NCBI GenBank assembly: GCA_002353635.1 | Contig: DEKA01000037.1 | Coordinates: 1,208 to 17,319 of the forward strand | DNA length: 16,112 nt | Direction of reading: 5' to 3' | Source of the DNA: Lachnospiraceae bacterium UBA2734 | Lineage (GTDB): Bacteria; Bacillota; Clostridia; Lachnospirales; Lachnospiraceae | Shown here: piece after piece, positions 1 to 7,390 of the stretch | How positions within the stretch are numbered: position 1 is the stretch's first letter | Layout of the letters: each line of letters opens with the position of its first letter | Translations under genes and position numbers: made by a program | The notes under the pieces: generated by a model | What the model was told of the DNA's origin: nothing | The model's database searches: none | The model's input: only the letters and a program-made list of their open reading frames with translations

Positions 1-942
1 CGTTCCGGCCGTCAGGGAGATCCCGGAGAATCTCAGTTCTACATCTCTCTCGAGGATGATCTGATGCGCCTGTTCGGCTCGGAGCGCATGATCAGCATGT
101 TCAACGCACTCGGCATTCCGGAGGGCCAGGAGATCAAGCACAAGTCTCTCTCCAAGGCCATTGAGTCTGCCCAGAAGAAGATCGAGTCGAACAACTTCGC
201 AGCCAGAAAGAACCTGCTCGATTATGATGAGGTCATGAACGAGCAGAGAGAGGTTATCTACGCACAGAGACGCCGCGTTCTTGAGGGCGAATCCATGCGC
301 GATACCATTTACGGCTACATCGAGGAGATCATCGAGAACGCTGTGAACACCGTAATTGGTGAGGACATGGCACCTGACGACTGGGATATGAATGAGCTCA
401 ATGATCTTATTCTGCCCATCATTCCTCTGCAGCGCATTACAAGAGGCCGCATCAATGTAAAGACGAAGGACGGCCTTCTGCAGCAGCTCAAGGAAGAGGC
501 CGTGAAGCTCTATGAGAGCAAAGAGGCCGAGTTCGCCGAAAACGATGAGATCCGCGAGATCGAGCGCGTCATCCTTCTGCAGATGGTTGACCGCAAGTGG
601 ATGAGCCACATCGACGATATGGAGCAGCTCCGCCAGAGCATCGGCCTTCAGGCTTACGGCCAGAGAGATCCTCTTGTGGAATACAGAAGAGCTGCTGTGG
701 ACATGTTCAACGAGATGATCGGCGCGATTCGCGACGACACCGTGCGCTATCTCTTCCAGGTAAGACCGCAGCAGAAGGTTGAGCGTGAGCAGGTTGCGCA
801 GGTAACTGGCACGAACAAGGATGACGAGTCCCTGAAGAAGGAGCCCGTCCGCAAGATGGACAGGAAGATTTATCCCAACGATCCCTGCCCTTGCGGAAGC
901 GGCAAGAAGTACAAGAACTGCCACGGCAGAGGACTTGTCTGA
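1..942 (+). CDS. secA: Preprotein translocase ATPase SecA, C-terminal part (5' end outside window)
   Basis: SecA is the cytoplasmic ATPase that drives unfolded preproteins through the SecYEG channel. The frame is open from base 1 to a TGA at 940-942, giving 313 residues, so roughly the first two thirds of the protein lie upstream. The first visible residues, RSGRQGDPGES, are the conserved helicase motif VI of the second nucleotide-binding fold. They are followed by the FYISLEDDLMRLFGSE block and the helical scaffold/wing region. The C-terminus is the classic zinc-binding tail, CPCGSGKKYKNCHG, which in the family binds zinc and contacts SecB or the ribosome. A variable linker precedes it. prfB follows 77 nt downstream, a gene order also known from Bacillus. 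Identification is very secure; only the N-terminus is unseen. Confidence 0.98.
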   Translation, partial: RSGRQGDPGESQFYISLEDDLMRLFGSERMISMFNALGIPEGQEIKHKSLSKAIESAQKKIESNNFAARKNLLDYDEVMNEQREVIYAQRRRVLEGESMRDTIYGYIEEIIENAVNTVIGEDMAPDDWDMNELNDLILPIIPLQRITRGRINVKTKDGLLQQLKEEAVKLYESKEAEFAENDEIREIERVILLQMVDRKWMSHIDDMEQLRQSIGLQAYGQRDPLVEYRRAAVDMFNEMIGAIRDDTVRYLFQVRPQQKVEREQVAQVTGTNKDDESLKKEPVRKMDRKIYPNDPCPCGSGKKYKNCHGRGLV

Positions 943-957
943 TAAGAAGTTAGTTTC

Positions 958-1007
958 GAAACCGCATTCGCGGATTTCTCCTCGGGGTGCCGCAAAGAAC
1001 GCGGCAC
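958..1007 (+). other. Two tandem hairpins in the secA-prfB spacer
   Basis: The 77-nt spacer holds two inverted repeats. The first pairs GAAACCGC (958-965) with GCGGATTTC (970-978) around ATTC, with one bulged A. The second pairs GTGCCGC (987-993) perfectly with GCGGCAC (1001-1007) around a 7-nt loop. Neither is followed by a T-run, so neither looks like a normal intrinsic terminator. The second ends just before the prfB ribosome-binding site (AAAGG, 1010-1014). They could be an mRNA processing or stability element, or could tune prfB translation. Confidence 0.45.
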
Positions 1008-1019
1008 AGAAAGGTAACT

Positions 1020-2159
1020 ATGCTGGAACTTGACCAGATGAAAATTGAGCTTCAGGGACTTCAGGAATCCCTGAAGGAGGGACGCGATTCCCTCAATCTC
1101 CCGTATAAGAAGCAAAGGATCGAGGAGCTCTCCCGCGAGATGGAGGCCCCCGATTTCTGGAACGATGCCGACAAGGCCAACGGGAAGATGAAAGATCTGA
1201 AGGATATGCAGCGCACAGTGGAGGAAGCCGACGGCCTCTCCCAGCAGTACGACGATATCCTCTCCCTGATTGAGATGGGCAATGAAGAGGACGACGCTTC
1301 GGTTGTGTCTGAAATCCGGGAGGAGCTCGATGATTTTGAAAATAAACTCGAAGAGCTTCGTCTCTCGACACTCCTTACAGGTGAGTACGACGCGAACAAT
1401 GCGATCGTCTCTCTGAACGCGGGCGCAGGCGGAACGGAGTCCTGTGACTGGTGCTCAATGCTCTTTCGCATGTATTCGAGATGGGCGGACAAGAAGGGCT
1501 TCTCCATCGATGTCATGAACCTTGTGGACGGCGATGAAGCCGGCATTAAGTCCGTCGATTTTCAGGTAAATGGAACGAATGCCTACGGGTTCCTGCGCTC
1601 TGAGCACGGCGTGCACAGACTCGTGCGCATCAGTCCGTTCAATGCACAGGCAAAGCGGCAGACATCCTTTGTCTCCTGCGAGGTAATGCCTCAGCTCGAT
1701 ACGACCGTGAACATCGAAATCAATCCGGATGATATCCGTATCGATTACTACAGATCGAGCGGCGCAGGCGGACAGCACATCAACAAGACATCTTCGGCCA
1801 TCCGTATCACGCATTTCCCGACCGGCATTGTCGTGACGTGCCAGAACGAGAGATCCCAGTTCCAGAATAAGGAGAAGGCTTTTGAGGAGCTGCGCGCTAA
1901 ACTCTATATGCGTCAGAAGGCAGAAGAGGAGGCCATGCTCGACGGCATCCGCGGCGATACCAAGGAGATTGCCTGGGGCTCCCAGATCCGCTCCTATGTC
2001 CTGCAGCCCTATACACTGGTAAAGGATACGAGAACGAACGAGGAGACATCGGATGCGCAGGGTGTCCTGGACGGCAACATTGACCGCTTTATCAACGCCT
2101 ACCTGAAGATGGAGGCGAACAAGCGTCAAATGAAGGCGGAGCAGGAAAAGATCGGATGA
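1020..2159 (+). CDS. prfB: Peptide chain release factor 2 (no programmed frameshift)
   Basis: RF2 recognises UGA and UAA in the ribosomal A site and triggers peptide release. ATG 1020 has AAAGG six bases upstream and gives 379 residues; a GTG at 987 in the same frame lies inside a hairpin and is less likely. The stop-recognition motif SPF is at residues 205-207 and the catalytic GGQ at 250-252, matching E. coli RF2 numbering. An N-terminal coiled-coil domain comes first. Many bacterial prfB genes carry an in-frame UGA after codon 25 that is bypassed by +1 frameshifting. Here codons 25-26 are CTC AAT and the frame is continuous, so that autoregulation is absent. An AGGAGGG (1075-1081) lies 10 nt before codon 25, further away than the 3 nt used in E. 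coli. The sortase gene begins 26 nt after the stop. Confidence 0.97.
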   Translation: MLELDQMKIELQGLQESLKEGRDSLNLPYKKQRIEELSREMEAPDFWNDADKANGKMKDLKDMQRTVEEADGLSQQYDDILSLIEMGNEEDDASVVSEIREELDDFENKLEELRLSTLLTGEYDANNAIVSLNAGAGGTESCDWCSMLFRMYSRWADKKGFSIDVMNLVDGDEAGIKSVDFQVNGTNAYGFLRSEHGVHRLVRISPFNAQAKRQTSFVSCEVMPQLDTTVNIEINPDDIRIDYYRSSGAGGQHINKTSSAIRITHFPTGIVVTCQNERSQFQNKEKAFEELRAKLYMRQKAEEEAMLDGIRGDTKEIAWGSQIRSYVLQPYTLVKDTRTNEETSDAQGVLDGNIDRFINAYLKMEANKRQMKAEQEKIG

Positions 2160-2185
2160 GCGCAGGAGTGGGGAGAACCTGACAG

Positions 2186-2995
2186 ATGAGCAGAAGAAGG
2201 AGAGGACCGGGCAATATTCTCTTTAACCTTGTGCCGATTGTTCTGATCATCATCATGGCGGTGTCCGGCACCCTCTTTATGAAGGACTTTCTGACCTACA
2301 AGGCGGCATCGGATGAGTACGATGCACTGGCAGAGAAGATTGTCGTAAAGGAGGATGCTTCGGCCGCTGATGCGGGAGATACCGAGGCCGAAGAGGAGAA
2401 GGATTATTACCCTGATCTGGATATTGATTATGATTCTCTGGAGAAGATCAACGGGGATTTTGCGGGCGTTCTGTACATACCTGCACTGAAGCTCCGCTAT
2501 CCGATGGCACAGAGTCATGACAACGCGGAGTATCTGACCACAACCTTCAATGGGGAGAAGAATCCCTCCGGCAGCATCTTTGTGGATGCCAATGCAAAAG
2601 ATCCCTTCAACGATCTGAATACGATTGTTTACGGCCACAACATGAAGAACATGACCATGTTCGGGAGTCTGAAGAAGTTCTCGGCGGATTCGTCCCTGTG
2701 CGAGAGCGATCCCTACTTCTACATCTACCAGAAGGAGAAGACGCGCCGGTACAGGATCATCGCTTACTTTACTATTTCAAACACGGATTCCATGTACAAC
2801 AACTTCACGGATGAGACGGGATATGATGCCTACATCGCGAAGATTTCGAAGATCTCCCAGTACCAGCCTGGCAAGGATGCTGTAGATTACACACAGTACC
2901 CGAAGCTCGTCACACTCTCGACGTGCTGGGGCACCGGCCACAAGTACAATTTCGTAGTTGTCGGAGCGTTGGAGGCGGAGAAGAGTGCATCCTGA
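2186..2995 (+). CDS. Class B-type sortase (cysteine transpeptidase), atypical active site
   Basis: Sortases cleave a C-terminal sorting motif and attach proteins to the cell wall. This 269-residue protein has a basic N-terminus, one membrane segment (about 11-31), an acidic linker (about 55-85) and an extracellular sortase domain. YGHNMKNMTMFG carries the catalytic His151 and is typical of class B; TLSTC carries the nucleophile Cys247. The catalytic Arg expected about eight residues after the Cys (C. difficile SrtB spacing, from memory) is Asn255 here, in HKYNFVVVG. Either Lys253 substitutes or activity is altered. ATG 2186 is preceded by GGGAG ten bases upstream. The gene sits 26 nt after prfB and ends at a strong terminator, so it is probably the last gene of the secA-prfB transcript. 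No sorting-signal substrate is visible in the window. Confidence 0.9.
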   Translation: MSRRRRGPGNILFNLVPIVLIIIMAVSGTLFMKDFLTYKAASDEYDALAEKIVVKEDASAADAGDTEAEEEKDYYPDLDIDYDSLEKINGDFAGVLYIPALKLRYPMAQSHDNAEYLTTTFNGEKNPSGSIFVDANAKDPFNDLNTIVYGHNMKNMTMFGSLKKFSADSSLCESDPYFYIYQKEKTRRYRIIAYFTISNTDSMYNNFTDETGYDAYIAKISKISQYQPGKDAVDYTQYPKLVTLSTCWGTGHKYNFVVVGALEAEKSAS

Positions 2996-3025
2996 GAATC
3001 TTGCAGACAAAATATGAACATAAAG

Positions 3026-3067
3026 AATCGGCAGTGCAGGTTGATTTTCCTGTACTGCCGATTTTTA
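3026..3067 (+). terminator. Intrinsic terminator after the sortase gene
   Basis: AATCGGCAGTGCAGG (3026-3040) pairs with CCTGTACTGCCGATT (3049-3063) around an 8-nt loop. The stem is 15 bp with one G-U wobble, and a T-rich tract (ATTTTTATT) follows on the plus strand. Read on the minus strand the trailing sequence is TTCTTTAT, so it may also weakly terminate the convergent HAD gene, which stops at 3108. Confidence 0.92.
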
Positions 3068-3107
3068 TTCGGGCACTCCTGTCCCGGCCAAGCGTCCTCA
3101 ATAGTTT

Positions 3108-3755
3108 TCAGTTGCGAAGCTCCCGCATCAGCCCCGGCAGGTCCCGGATGTCCTGCAGCTCCGGCACTTTCTGCCGGACTGTGCCGAATCCGTAGGCTGC
3201 ATGGATGAACCTTCCGCCGGCCTTCAGTGTGGCGTCACAGTCGCCCTGAATGTCGCCCACATACCAGAAAGGATCCAGTTGATCGCGGTCTGCGAGAAGG
3301 CGCATCGTGCCGTCCTTGGAGAGACCGGTGTTGCCGTAGCAGTCAATGTCCTCAAAGTAGGGCCAGAAGCGGTAATGGTCCAAAAAGGCCTCAATGTAGC
3401 CGCTCTGGCAGTTGCTCACGATAAAGAGCGGCCAGCCGTCCTGCCGCAGTGCCTTCAGCGTGTCCTCAAGTCCCTCGTAGAGGGTGCCTCCGTGGGCGGC
3501 GAGGTATTTATTTTCATTGGCCATGCACTGGTCCATGAGAGCAGTTCGCTCCGCATCCTTCATGGTGGGGAAGAGGATGCGGCTGATGGCATCCATAGTA
3601 AGGCCCATCACACTGTGCACTTCTTCGGTTGTGACAGCGCTGCGGTCAGGATTGGGGAAGCGCTGAATCATCTCTGTCCACGAGAGGGCGACGCCCTCCG
3701 CGGAATCCCAGAGGGTCCCATCCATATCAAAAATAATGCCTGCCCGTTTTTCCAT
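3108..3755 (-). CDS. HAD-superfamily hydrolase (phosphoglycolate phosphatase-like)
   Basis: HAD phosphatases remove phosphate from small metabolites through an aspartyl-phosphate intermediate. Start ATG 3755 has AGAGGAGA at ideal spacing; upstream in-frame starts have none. The 215-residue protein shows all four HAD motifs: DMDGT (nucleophile Asp10, acid/base Asp12), FIVSNC (Ser115 in motif II), Lys147 in LSKDGT, and VGDIQGD (Asp168, Asp172). Between motifs I and II lies a helical cap typical of subfamily IA (residues about 20-85). The substrate cannot be read from the sequence. It lies 111 nt downstream of pyrI on the same strand. No convincing terminator or promoter separates them, so it may be co-transcribed with pyrBI, though the gap is long enough for its own weak promoter. 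Confidence 0.9.
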   Translation of the reverse strand: MEKRAGIIFDMDGTLWDSAEGVALSWTEMIQRFPNPDRSAVTTEEVHSVMGLTMDAISRILFPTMKDAERTALMDQCMANENKYLAAHGGTLYEGLEDTLKALRQDGWPLFIVSNCQSGYIEAFLDHYRFWPYFEDIDCYGNTGLSKDGTMRLLADRDQLDPFWYVGDIQGDCDATLKAGGRFIHAAYGFGTVRQKVPELQDIRDLPGLMRELRN

Positions 3756-3866
3756 AAAGGATTCTCCTCTGTCTCTTTTCTGCCGCTTATTCTGCCGCCG
3801 GGTCCTGCAACTGCTGCATAGCGGCTGAAAAGTCCTGATATTCATCTGATCGCTTCGGCAGTGCCG

Positions 3867-4313
3867 TCAGATGATCTCCTCCGCATCGTTCTCTTCGTAG
3901 CGCTCGTCGCAGTAGCGGCAGCGGTAGATTTCCTTCTTCTCGTCCGCGAGATAGAAGATATGCGGGAGATTGGTGTCCGTGTTGGAGATGCAGCGGGGAT
4001 TCTGGCACTTGATGATGCCGCGGATCTCCTTAGGAAGGGAGACGTGGCGCTTCTCCACGATTTCTCCGTTCTTGATGACGTTGATCGTGATGTTGCGGTC
4101 GACGAAGGCCAGGATGTCCATGTTCAGCGTGTTGATGTCGCATTCAACCTTGAGAATATCCTTCTTGCCCATGACGTCGCTCCGCGCATTCTTGATGATG
4201 GCGACGGGGCAGTCCATTTTGTCGAGCCCCAGGTAATGGTAGATTTTCATGGCCTTGCCGGCCTTTATGTGATCGAGGACGAAGCCCTCTTCGATTTTGC
4301 CAACGTTCAGCAT
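3867..4313 (-). CDS. pyrI: Aspartate carbamoyltransferase regulatory subunit
   Basis: PyrI binds nucleotide effectors (CTP/ATP in E. coli) and holds catalytic PyrB trimers together in the allosteric ATCase holoenzyme. The 148-residue protein has the N-terminal allosteric domain (about 1-95) and a C-terminal zinc domain. The four cysteines Cys103, Cys108, Cys132 and Cys135 have spacings of 5, 24 and 3, identical to the E. coli zinc site. The start overlaps no other gene and has AAAGGAG upstream, partly within the pyrB stop region. The gap from pyrB is 16 nt, so the two are clearly co-transcribed. PyrI is absent from Bacillus-type pyrimidine operons but common in Clostridia, which supports the proposed taxonomy. 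CTP feedback is expected but would need testing. Confidence 0.97.
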   Translation of the reverse strand: MLNVGKIEEGFVLDHIKAGKAMKIYHYLGLDKMDCPVAIIKNARSDVMGKKDILKVECDINTLNMDILAFVDRNITINVIKNGEIVEKRHVSLPKEIRGIIKCQNPRCISNTDTNLPHIFYLADEKKEIYRCRYCDERYEENDAEEII

Positions 4314-4329
4314 AGTCCGCTCCTTTCCT

Positions 4330-5262
4330 TTACTGCTCAGTGGGGACGTGAATGTTCAGAAGGGTCAATACCAGCGCCATGCGCATGTAGACACCGAACT
4401 GAACCTGCCGGAAATAAGCGGCTCTTGGATCGTCATCGACCTCCGTCGCAATCTCGTTGACACGCGGGAGCGGGTGCAGCACGTAGCAGCTCTCCTTGGC
4501 CATTTTCATCTTTTCTGCATCCAGAATGTAGAAGTTCTTCAGTCTGACATAATCGTCCTCGTTGAAGAAGCGCTCCTTTTGGATTCTTGTCATGTAGAGG
4601 ATATCGAGTCTGCTGATGGCGTCCTCGAGGCGGATGTGTTCCTCGTAGGGAATGCCCATGTCATTGAGCATCTCGGTGATATAGTCGGGAACGCGCAGCT
4701 CCGGCGGCGAAATGAAAATAAAGTGAACATTGGGGTATCTGACCAGCGCATTGATCAGGCTGTGGACGGTACGTCCGAACTTGAGATCGCCGCAGAGGCC
4801 GATCGTGAAGTTGTCGAGATGTCCCTGAAGCGTCCGGATTGTGTAGAGGTCCGTCAGGGTCTGTGTGGGATGCTGATGTCCGCCGTCGCCCGCGTTGATG
4901 ACGGGGATGGAGGCGTAGTGTGCGGCTACCATCGCAGCACCTTCTCTGGGATGGCGGATGACCATGATGTCAGCGAAGCAGGAGATGACTCTGGCTGTAT
5001 CGGCGACGGTCTCGCCCTTAGTGGCGGAGGTTACGCCTCCATCGGGAAAGCCCATGACGCTTCCGCCGAGGTTGAGCATCGCTGTCTCGTGGGAGAGACG
5101 CGTTCTCGTGCTGGGTTCAAAGAAGCAGGTGGCCATCTTCTTGCCTGCACATGCGTGTGCGTACCTGCTCCTGTCTTTGCGGATATCATCTGCCAGAGTG
5201 AAGAGATGATCAATCTCTTCGACAGTGAAATCCTGCGGTGTGATCAGATCCCTTTTTGCCAT
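4330..5262 (-). CDS. pyrB: Aspartate carbamoyltransferase catalytic subunit
   Basis: PyrB condenses carbamoyl phosphate with L-aspartate to N-carbamoyl-aspartate, the committed step of pyrimidine synthesis. Start ATG 5262 has AAAGGAA six bases upstream. The product is 310 residues, almost the same length as the E. coli enzyme. The carbamoyl-phosphate signature FEPSTRTR is at 48-55, the shared-site loop Lys is at 82 (ATKGET), HPTQ at 131-134, and LHPLPR lies in the aspartate domain. It sits between a DUF5721-like gene (51 nt upstream) and pyrI (16 nt downstream). I see no PyrR-type attenuator in the short spacer in front of pyrB. A small inverted repeat (CAGGCT/AGCCTG) there lacks a T-run. Control therefore probably acts upstream of the DUF5721 gene. 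Confidence 0.98.
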   Translation of the reverse strand: MAKRDLITPQDFTVEEIDHLFTLADDIRKDRSRYAHACAGKKMATCFFEPSTRTRLSHETAMLNLGGSVMGFPDGGVTSATKGETVADTARVISCFADIMVIRHPREGAAMVAAHYASIPVINAGDGGHQHPTQTLTDLYTIRTLQGHLDNFTIGLCGDLKFGRTVHSLINALVRYPNVHFIFISPPELRVPDYITEMLNDMGIPYEEHIRLEDAISRLDILYMTRIQKERFFNEDDYVRLKNFYILDAEKMKMAKESCYVLHPLPRVNEIATEVDDDPRAAYFRQVQFGVYMRMALVLTLLNIHVPTEQ

Positions 5263-5313
5263 GTCGTTCCTTTCTGTGCGGCGGCCACGCATCCAGGCTT
5301 CGTCAGGAGCCTG

Positions 5314-5823
5314 TCACATGTCCTCCTCGAACTCTATGCCTTTTGCGCGCAGAAATCGTCTTGCTGCCTCATCCCAGATCCGGTCGGCACTGCGGTCCAT
5401 GGAAAATGTGCGGAGTGAAACGCCGGTCGTCATGATGAGATGACCGTTCTCCAGGCGGATATTGAGCGCCAGTGCCTCCACGGATTCTGCGAGGGATTCG
5501 CTTCCTCCTCCCTCACGGATCGTCGCCTCAGTGTATTCGGGCTTCAGCTGCAGGGTGATGCGCATGGATGCGGGCACTCTTTTTCCCTTGACGAGGTCTC
5601 TGCATCTTCCGCGCATGCTGCTCCAGGGCGCAAGATCATAAGGCCGCTGTGTGGGATCATTCCACACATCGGTATCAAAGAAATCCTTATTCAGATGTCC
5701 GCTGATCTGGTAGGTGACTGCCATCCGGATGGATGCCTCTTCGAGAAGAAAAGAATCGAAGCAGTCGGAAGAGAGGAGCTTTGACATGAAGGATCCCACC
5801 TGGGAAACAGCTAATGCGATCAT
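5314..5823 (-). CDS. Conserved hypothetical protein, probably DUF5721 family
   Basis: I recognise this 169-residue protein only as resembling a Lachnospiraceae family of unknown function, probably DUF5721; that match is from memory. Typical features are the N-terminal MIALAVSQVGSFMSKLL, the block ASIRMAVTYQISGHLNKDFF, LVKGKRVPASMRITLQL, and a C-terminal TTGVSLRTFSMDRS followed by a short acidic tail. No signal peptide, membrane helix or metal site is evident, so it is probably cytoplasmic. ATG 5823 has AGGAAAG five bases upstream. In-frame starts further upstream (to 5946) would include the likely promoter and lack a ribosome-binding site. It is the first gene of the minus-strand unit that continues into pyrB and pyrI, so a link to pyrimidine or aspartate metabolism is possible but unproven. 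Confidence 0.82.
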   Translation of the reverse strand: MIALAVSQVGSFMSKLLSSDCFDSFLLEEASIRMAVTYQISGHLNKDFFDTDVWNDPTQRPYDLAPWSSMRGRCRDLVKGKRVPASMRITLQLKPEYTEATIREGGGSESLAESVEALALNIRLENGHLIMTTGVSLRTFSMDRSADRIWDEAARRFLRAKGIEFEEDM

Positions 5824-5845
5824 ATTCTTTCCTGCGCGCGCGTTC

Positions 5846-5864
5846 TCCGGGAACCACTCCCGGA
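5846..5864 (-). other. Leader hairpin before the DUF5721-pyrBI unit
   Basis: On the minus strand TCCGGGA pairs perfectly with TCCCGGA around a 5-nt loop, 22 nt before the start codon of the DUF5721-like gene. No T-run follows, so it is not a terminator. It lies between the putative -10 element and the ribosome-binding site and would be in the short 5' leader. It may be only a stability hairpin. Confidence 0.4.
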
Positions 5865-5875
5865 TCAGCGCCTGC

Positions 5876-5907
5876 ATTATATTAGCACGGCTGGCAATCG
5901 GGGAAAA
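5876..5907 (-). promoter_or_regulatory. Possible promoter for DUF5721-pyrBI
   Basis: The minus strand contains TGCTAATATAAT, with TATAAT at 5881-5876 and an overlapping extended -10 (TGC then TAATAT, 5884-5879). A weak -35 (TTTTCC, 5907-5902) lies 17 nt upstream of TAATAT. The argG terminator lies further upstream, so a new promoter is needed here. Confidence 0.4.
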
Positions 5908-5995
5908 GGAAAAGATGGTGAAATTTGTCAGCATCAGATCAGACACTGATCATCGGCCGGATAATGGATGCCTCCTTCCTCGCTGCTACGCGCAC

Positions 5996-6030
5996 AAAAA
6001 GGCTGAGAGAATGAAATCATTCTCTCAGCC
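5996..6030 (-). terminator. Intrinsic terminator of argG
   Basis: GGCTGAGAGAATGA (6001-6014) and TCATTCTCTCAGCC (6017-6030) form a perfect 14-bp inverted repeat with two central bases. On the minus strand it is followed directly by TTTTTG (6000-5995). It lies 44 nt past the argG stop codon and separates argG from the pyr genes. Confidence 0.93.
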
Positions 6031-6073
6031 AAAGGATAGTAGTGTTCAGTATAGAAACATCCTGAATCAAAGA

Positions 6074-7324
6074 TTACAGGAGCGACTGCCAGTTCTGGAT
6101 ATTCTTTTTCTTTGCAACTTCCTGGAGCTTCAGTGCGCGCACCTTTGTGGAGAGGCCGAACAGATTGATGAAGCCGCTCGCATCGGTGTGGTCGTACATA
6201 TCGCCGGTCTTGAAGGAAGCGATGGACTCGTTGTACATGGAGTACGGAGAAGTCTCGCCCGCGCGGATGATGTTGCCCTTGTAGAGAGCAAGCTTCACGG
6301 TGCCGGTCACATAGCGCTGTGTGCTCTCGATGAAGGCCTGCTCCGCCTCGCGCAGAGGAGAGAACCACTTGCCTTCATAGATGAGCCCTGCGAACTTCTT
6401 CGCGATGATCTCCTTCTCGAGCGTCGTCTCGCGGTCGAGGCAGAGCTCCTCGAGCTGCTGATGTGCCTCATAGAGGATGGTGCCGCCAGGAGTCTCATAG
6501 ACACCGCGGCTCTTCATGCCGACAACACGGTTCTCGACAATATCGGTGATGCCGATGCCGTTCTCTCCGCCGAGCTTGTTCAGCGCGCGGATGATGTCGG
6601 AGAGCTTCATCTTTTCACCGTTCAGAGCAACCGGAATGCCCTTCTCAAAATCAAGAGTGATGAATGTCGTCTTGTCAGGCGCCTTCTGCGGTGTGTTGGA
6701 GAGCATAAGAACGTGCTCGTAGTTCGGCTCATTGGAGGGATCCTCGAGCTCACGTCCCTCGTGGGAGAGATGCCAGAGGTTGCGGTCGCGGCTGTAGGAC
6801 TCATCTGTGGAAAACGGAAGGTTGATGCCGTGCTGGTGTGCATACTCGATCTCGGATTCACGGGAGTCGAGCTTCCACTTGGGATCACGCCAGGGAGCGA
6901 TGATCTTCAGATCCGGAGCGAGCGCCTTGATGCCCAGCTCGAAACGAATCTGGTCATTGCCCTTTCCGGTAGCGCCGTGGCAGATGGCGACAGCGCCTTC
7001 CTTGCGGGCGGTCTCCACGAGCTTCTTCGCGATGAGCGGGCGCGCCATGGATGTGCCGATGAGGTACTTGTTCTCATAGACGGCGTGGGCCTGAATGCAG
7101 GGAGCAACGTACTCGTCGCAGAACTCGTCAATGGCATCGATAATGTAGAGCTTGTCGGCGCCGCAGTACCTTGCTCTCTCCTCGAGACCGTCGAGCTCCT
7201 GCTCCTGGCCGACATTCACGCAGCAGCAGACTACATCGTAGTTGTAGTTCTCTTTGAGCCACGGAATGATGCAGGTGGTATCAAGACCGCCTGAATATGC
7301 GAGAACAACCTTTTCCTTTGCCAT
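6074..7324 (-). CDS. argG: Argininosuccinate synthase
   Basis: ArgG joins citrulline and aspartate using ATP (to AMP and PPi) to make argininosuccinate, the penultimate step of arginine synthesis. The chosen ATG 7324 has GGAGGAAAAG upstream and gives 416 residues, normal for the family. The N-type ATP pyrophosphatase P-loop SGGLDT is at residues 11-16. Other family landmarks are the HGATGKGNDQIRFE block, the GRELEDP block, and LNGEKMKLSD. The frame stays open upstream to a TTG at 7396, which would add 24 residues including five arginines, but that start has a poorer ribosome-binding site. argG has its own promoter, a leader of about 165 nt and its own terminator. It is transcribed divergently from the GNAT-argJBD operon. 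argH is not adjacent. Confidence 0.98.
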   Translation of the reverse strand: MAKEKVVLAYSGGLDTTCIIPWLKENYNYDVVCCCVNVGQEQELDGLEERARYCGADKLYIIDAIDEFCDEYVAPCIQAHAVYENKYLIGTSMARPLIAKKLVETARKEGAVAICHGATGKGNDQIRFELGIKALAPDLKIIAPWRDPKWKLDSRESEIEYAHQHGINLPFSTDESYSRDRNLWHLSHEGRELEDPSNEPNYEHVLMLSNTPQKAPDKTTFITLDFEKGIPVALNGEKMKLSDIIRALNKLGGENGIGITDIVENRVVGMKSRGVYETPGGTILYEAHQQLEELCLDRETTLEKEIIAKKFAGLIYEGKWFSPLREAEQAFIESTQRYVTGTVKLALYKGNIIRAGETSPYSMYNESIASFKTGDMYDHTDASGFINLFGLSTKVRALKLQEVAKKKNIQNWQSLL

Positions 7325-7355
7325 TATCTTTTCCTCCAGTATTAGCTGTGTATGT

Positions 7356-7390
7356 GTCCGCCTGCGTGCACGGATGCAGGAGCAGCGGAC
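7356..7390 (-). other. Compound hairpin in the argG leader
   Basis: On the minus strand GTCCGC (7390-7385) pairs with GCGGAC (7361-7356), and inside it CTGC (7379-7376) pairs with GCAG (7365-7362), with a 5-nt bulge on one side. It starts directly where the conserved leader element (7445-7391) ends and finishes about 20 nt before the argG ribosome-binding site. It has no T-run. It could be part of the same regulatory RNA, for example an expression platform. Confidence 0.5.

Noticed and set aside
3787..3866. Open frame after pyrI (minus) reading LPKRSDEYQDFSAAMQQ then a stop, resembling a protein tail
   Set aside because: It is in a different frame from pyrI, which already has a normal length and zinc domain. 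Its only start options lie inside pyrI or leave ten codons. A remnant is possible but unsupported.
5263..5313. PyrR-type attenuator before pyrB
   Set aside because: The spacer is only 51 nt, with one 6-bp inverted repeat, no T-run and no PyrR-binding loop consensus.
4297..5418. Plus-strand open frame (373 codons) antisense to pyrB
   Set aside because: It is a shadow of pyrB, whose active-site motifs are intact on the minus strand.
5714..7294. Very long plus-strand open frame (526 codons) antisense to argG
   Set aside because: It overlaps a clear ArgG on the other strand, has Leu/Val/Asp-rich composition typical of a reverse-strand shadow in GC-rich DNA, and no recognisable domain or ribosome-binding site.
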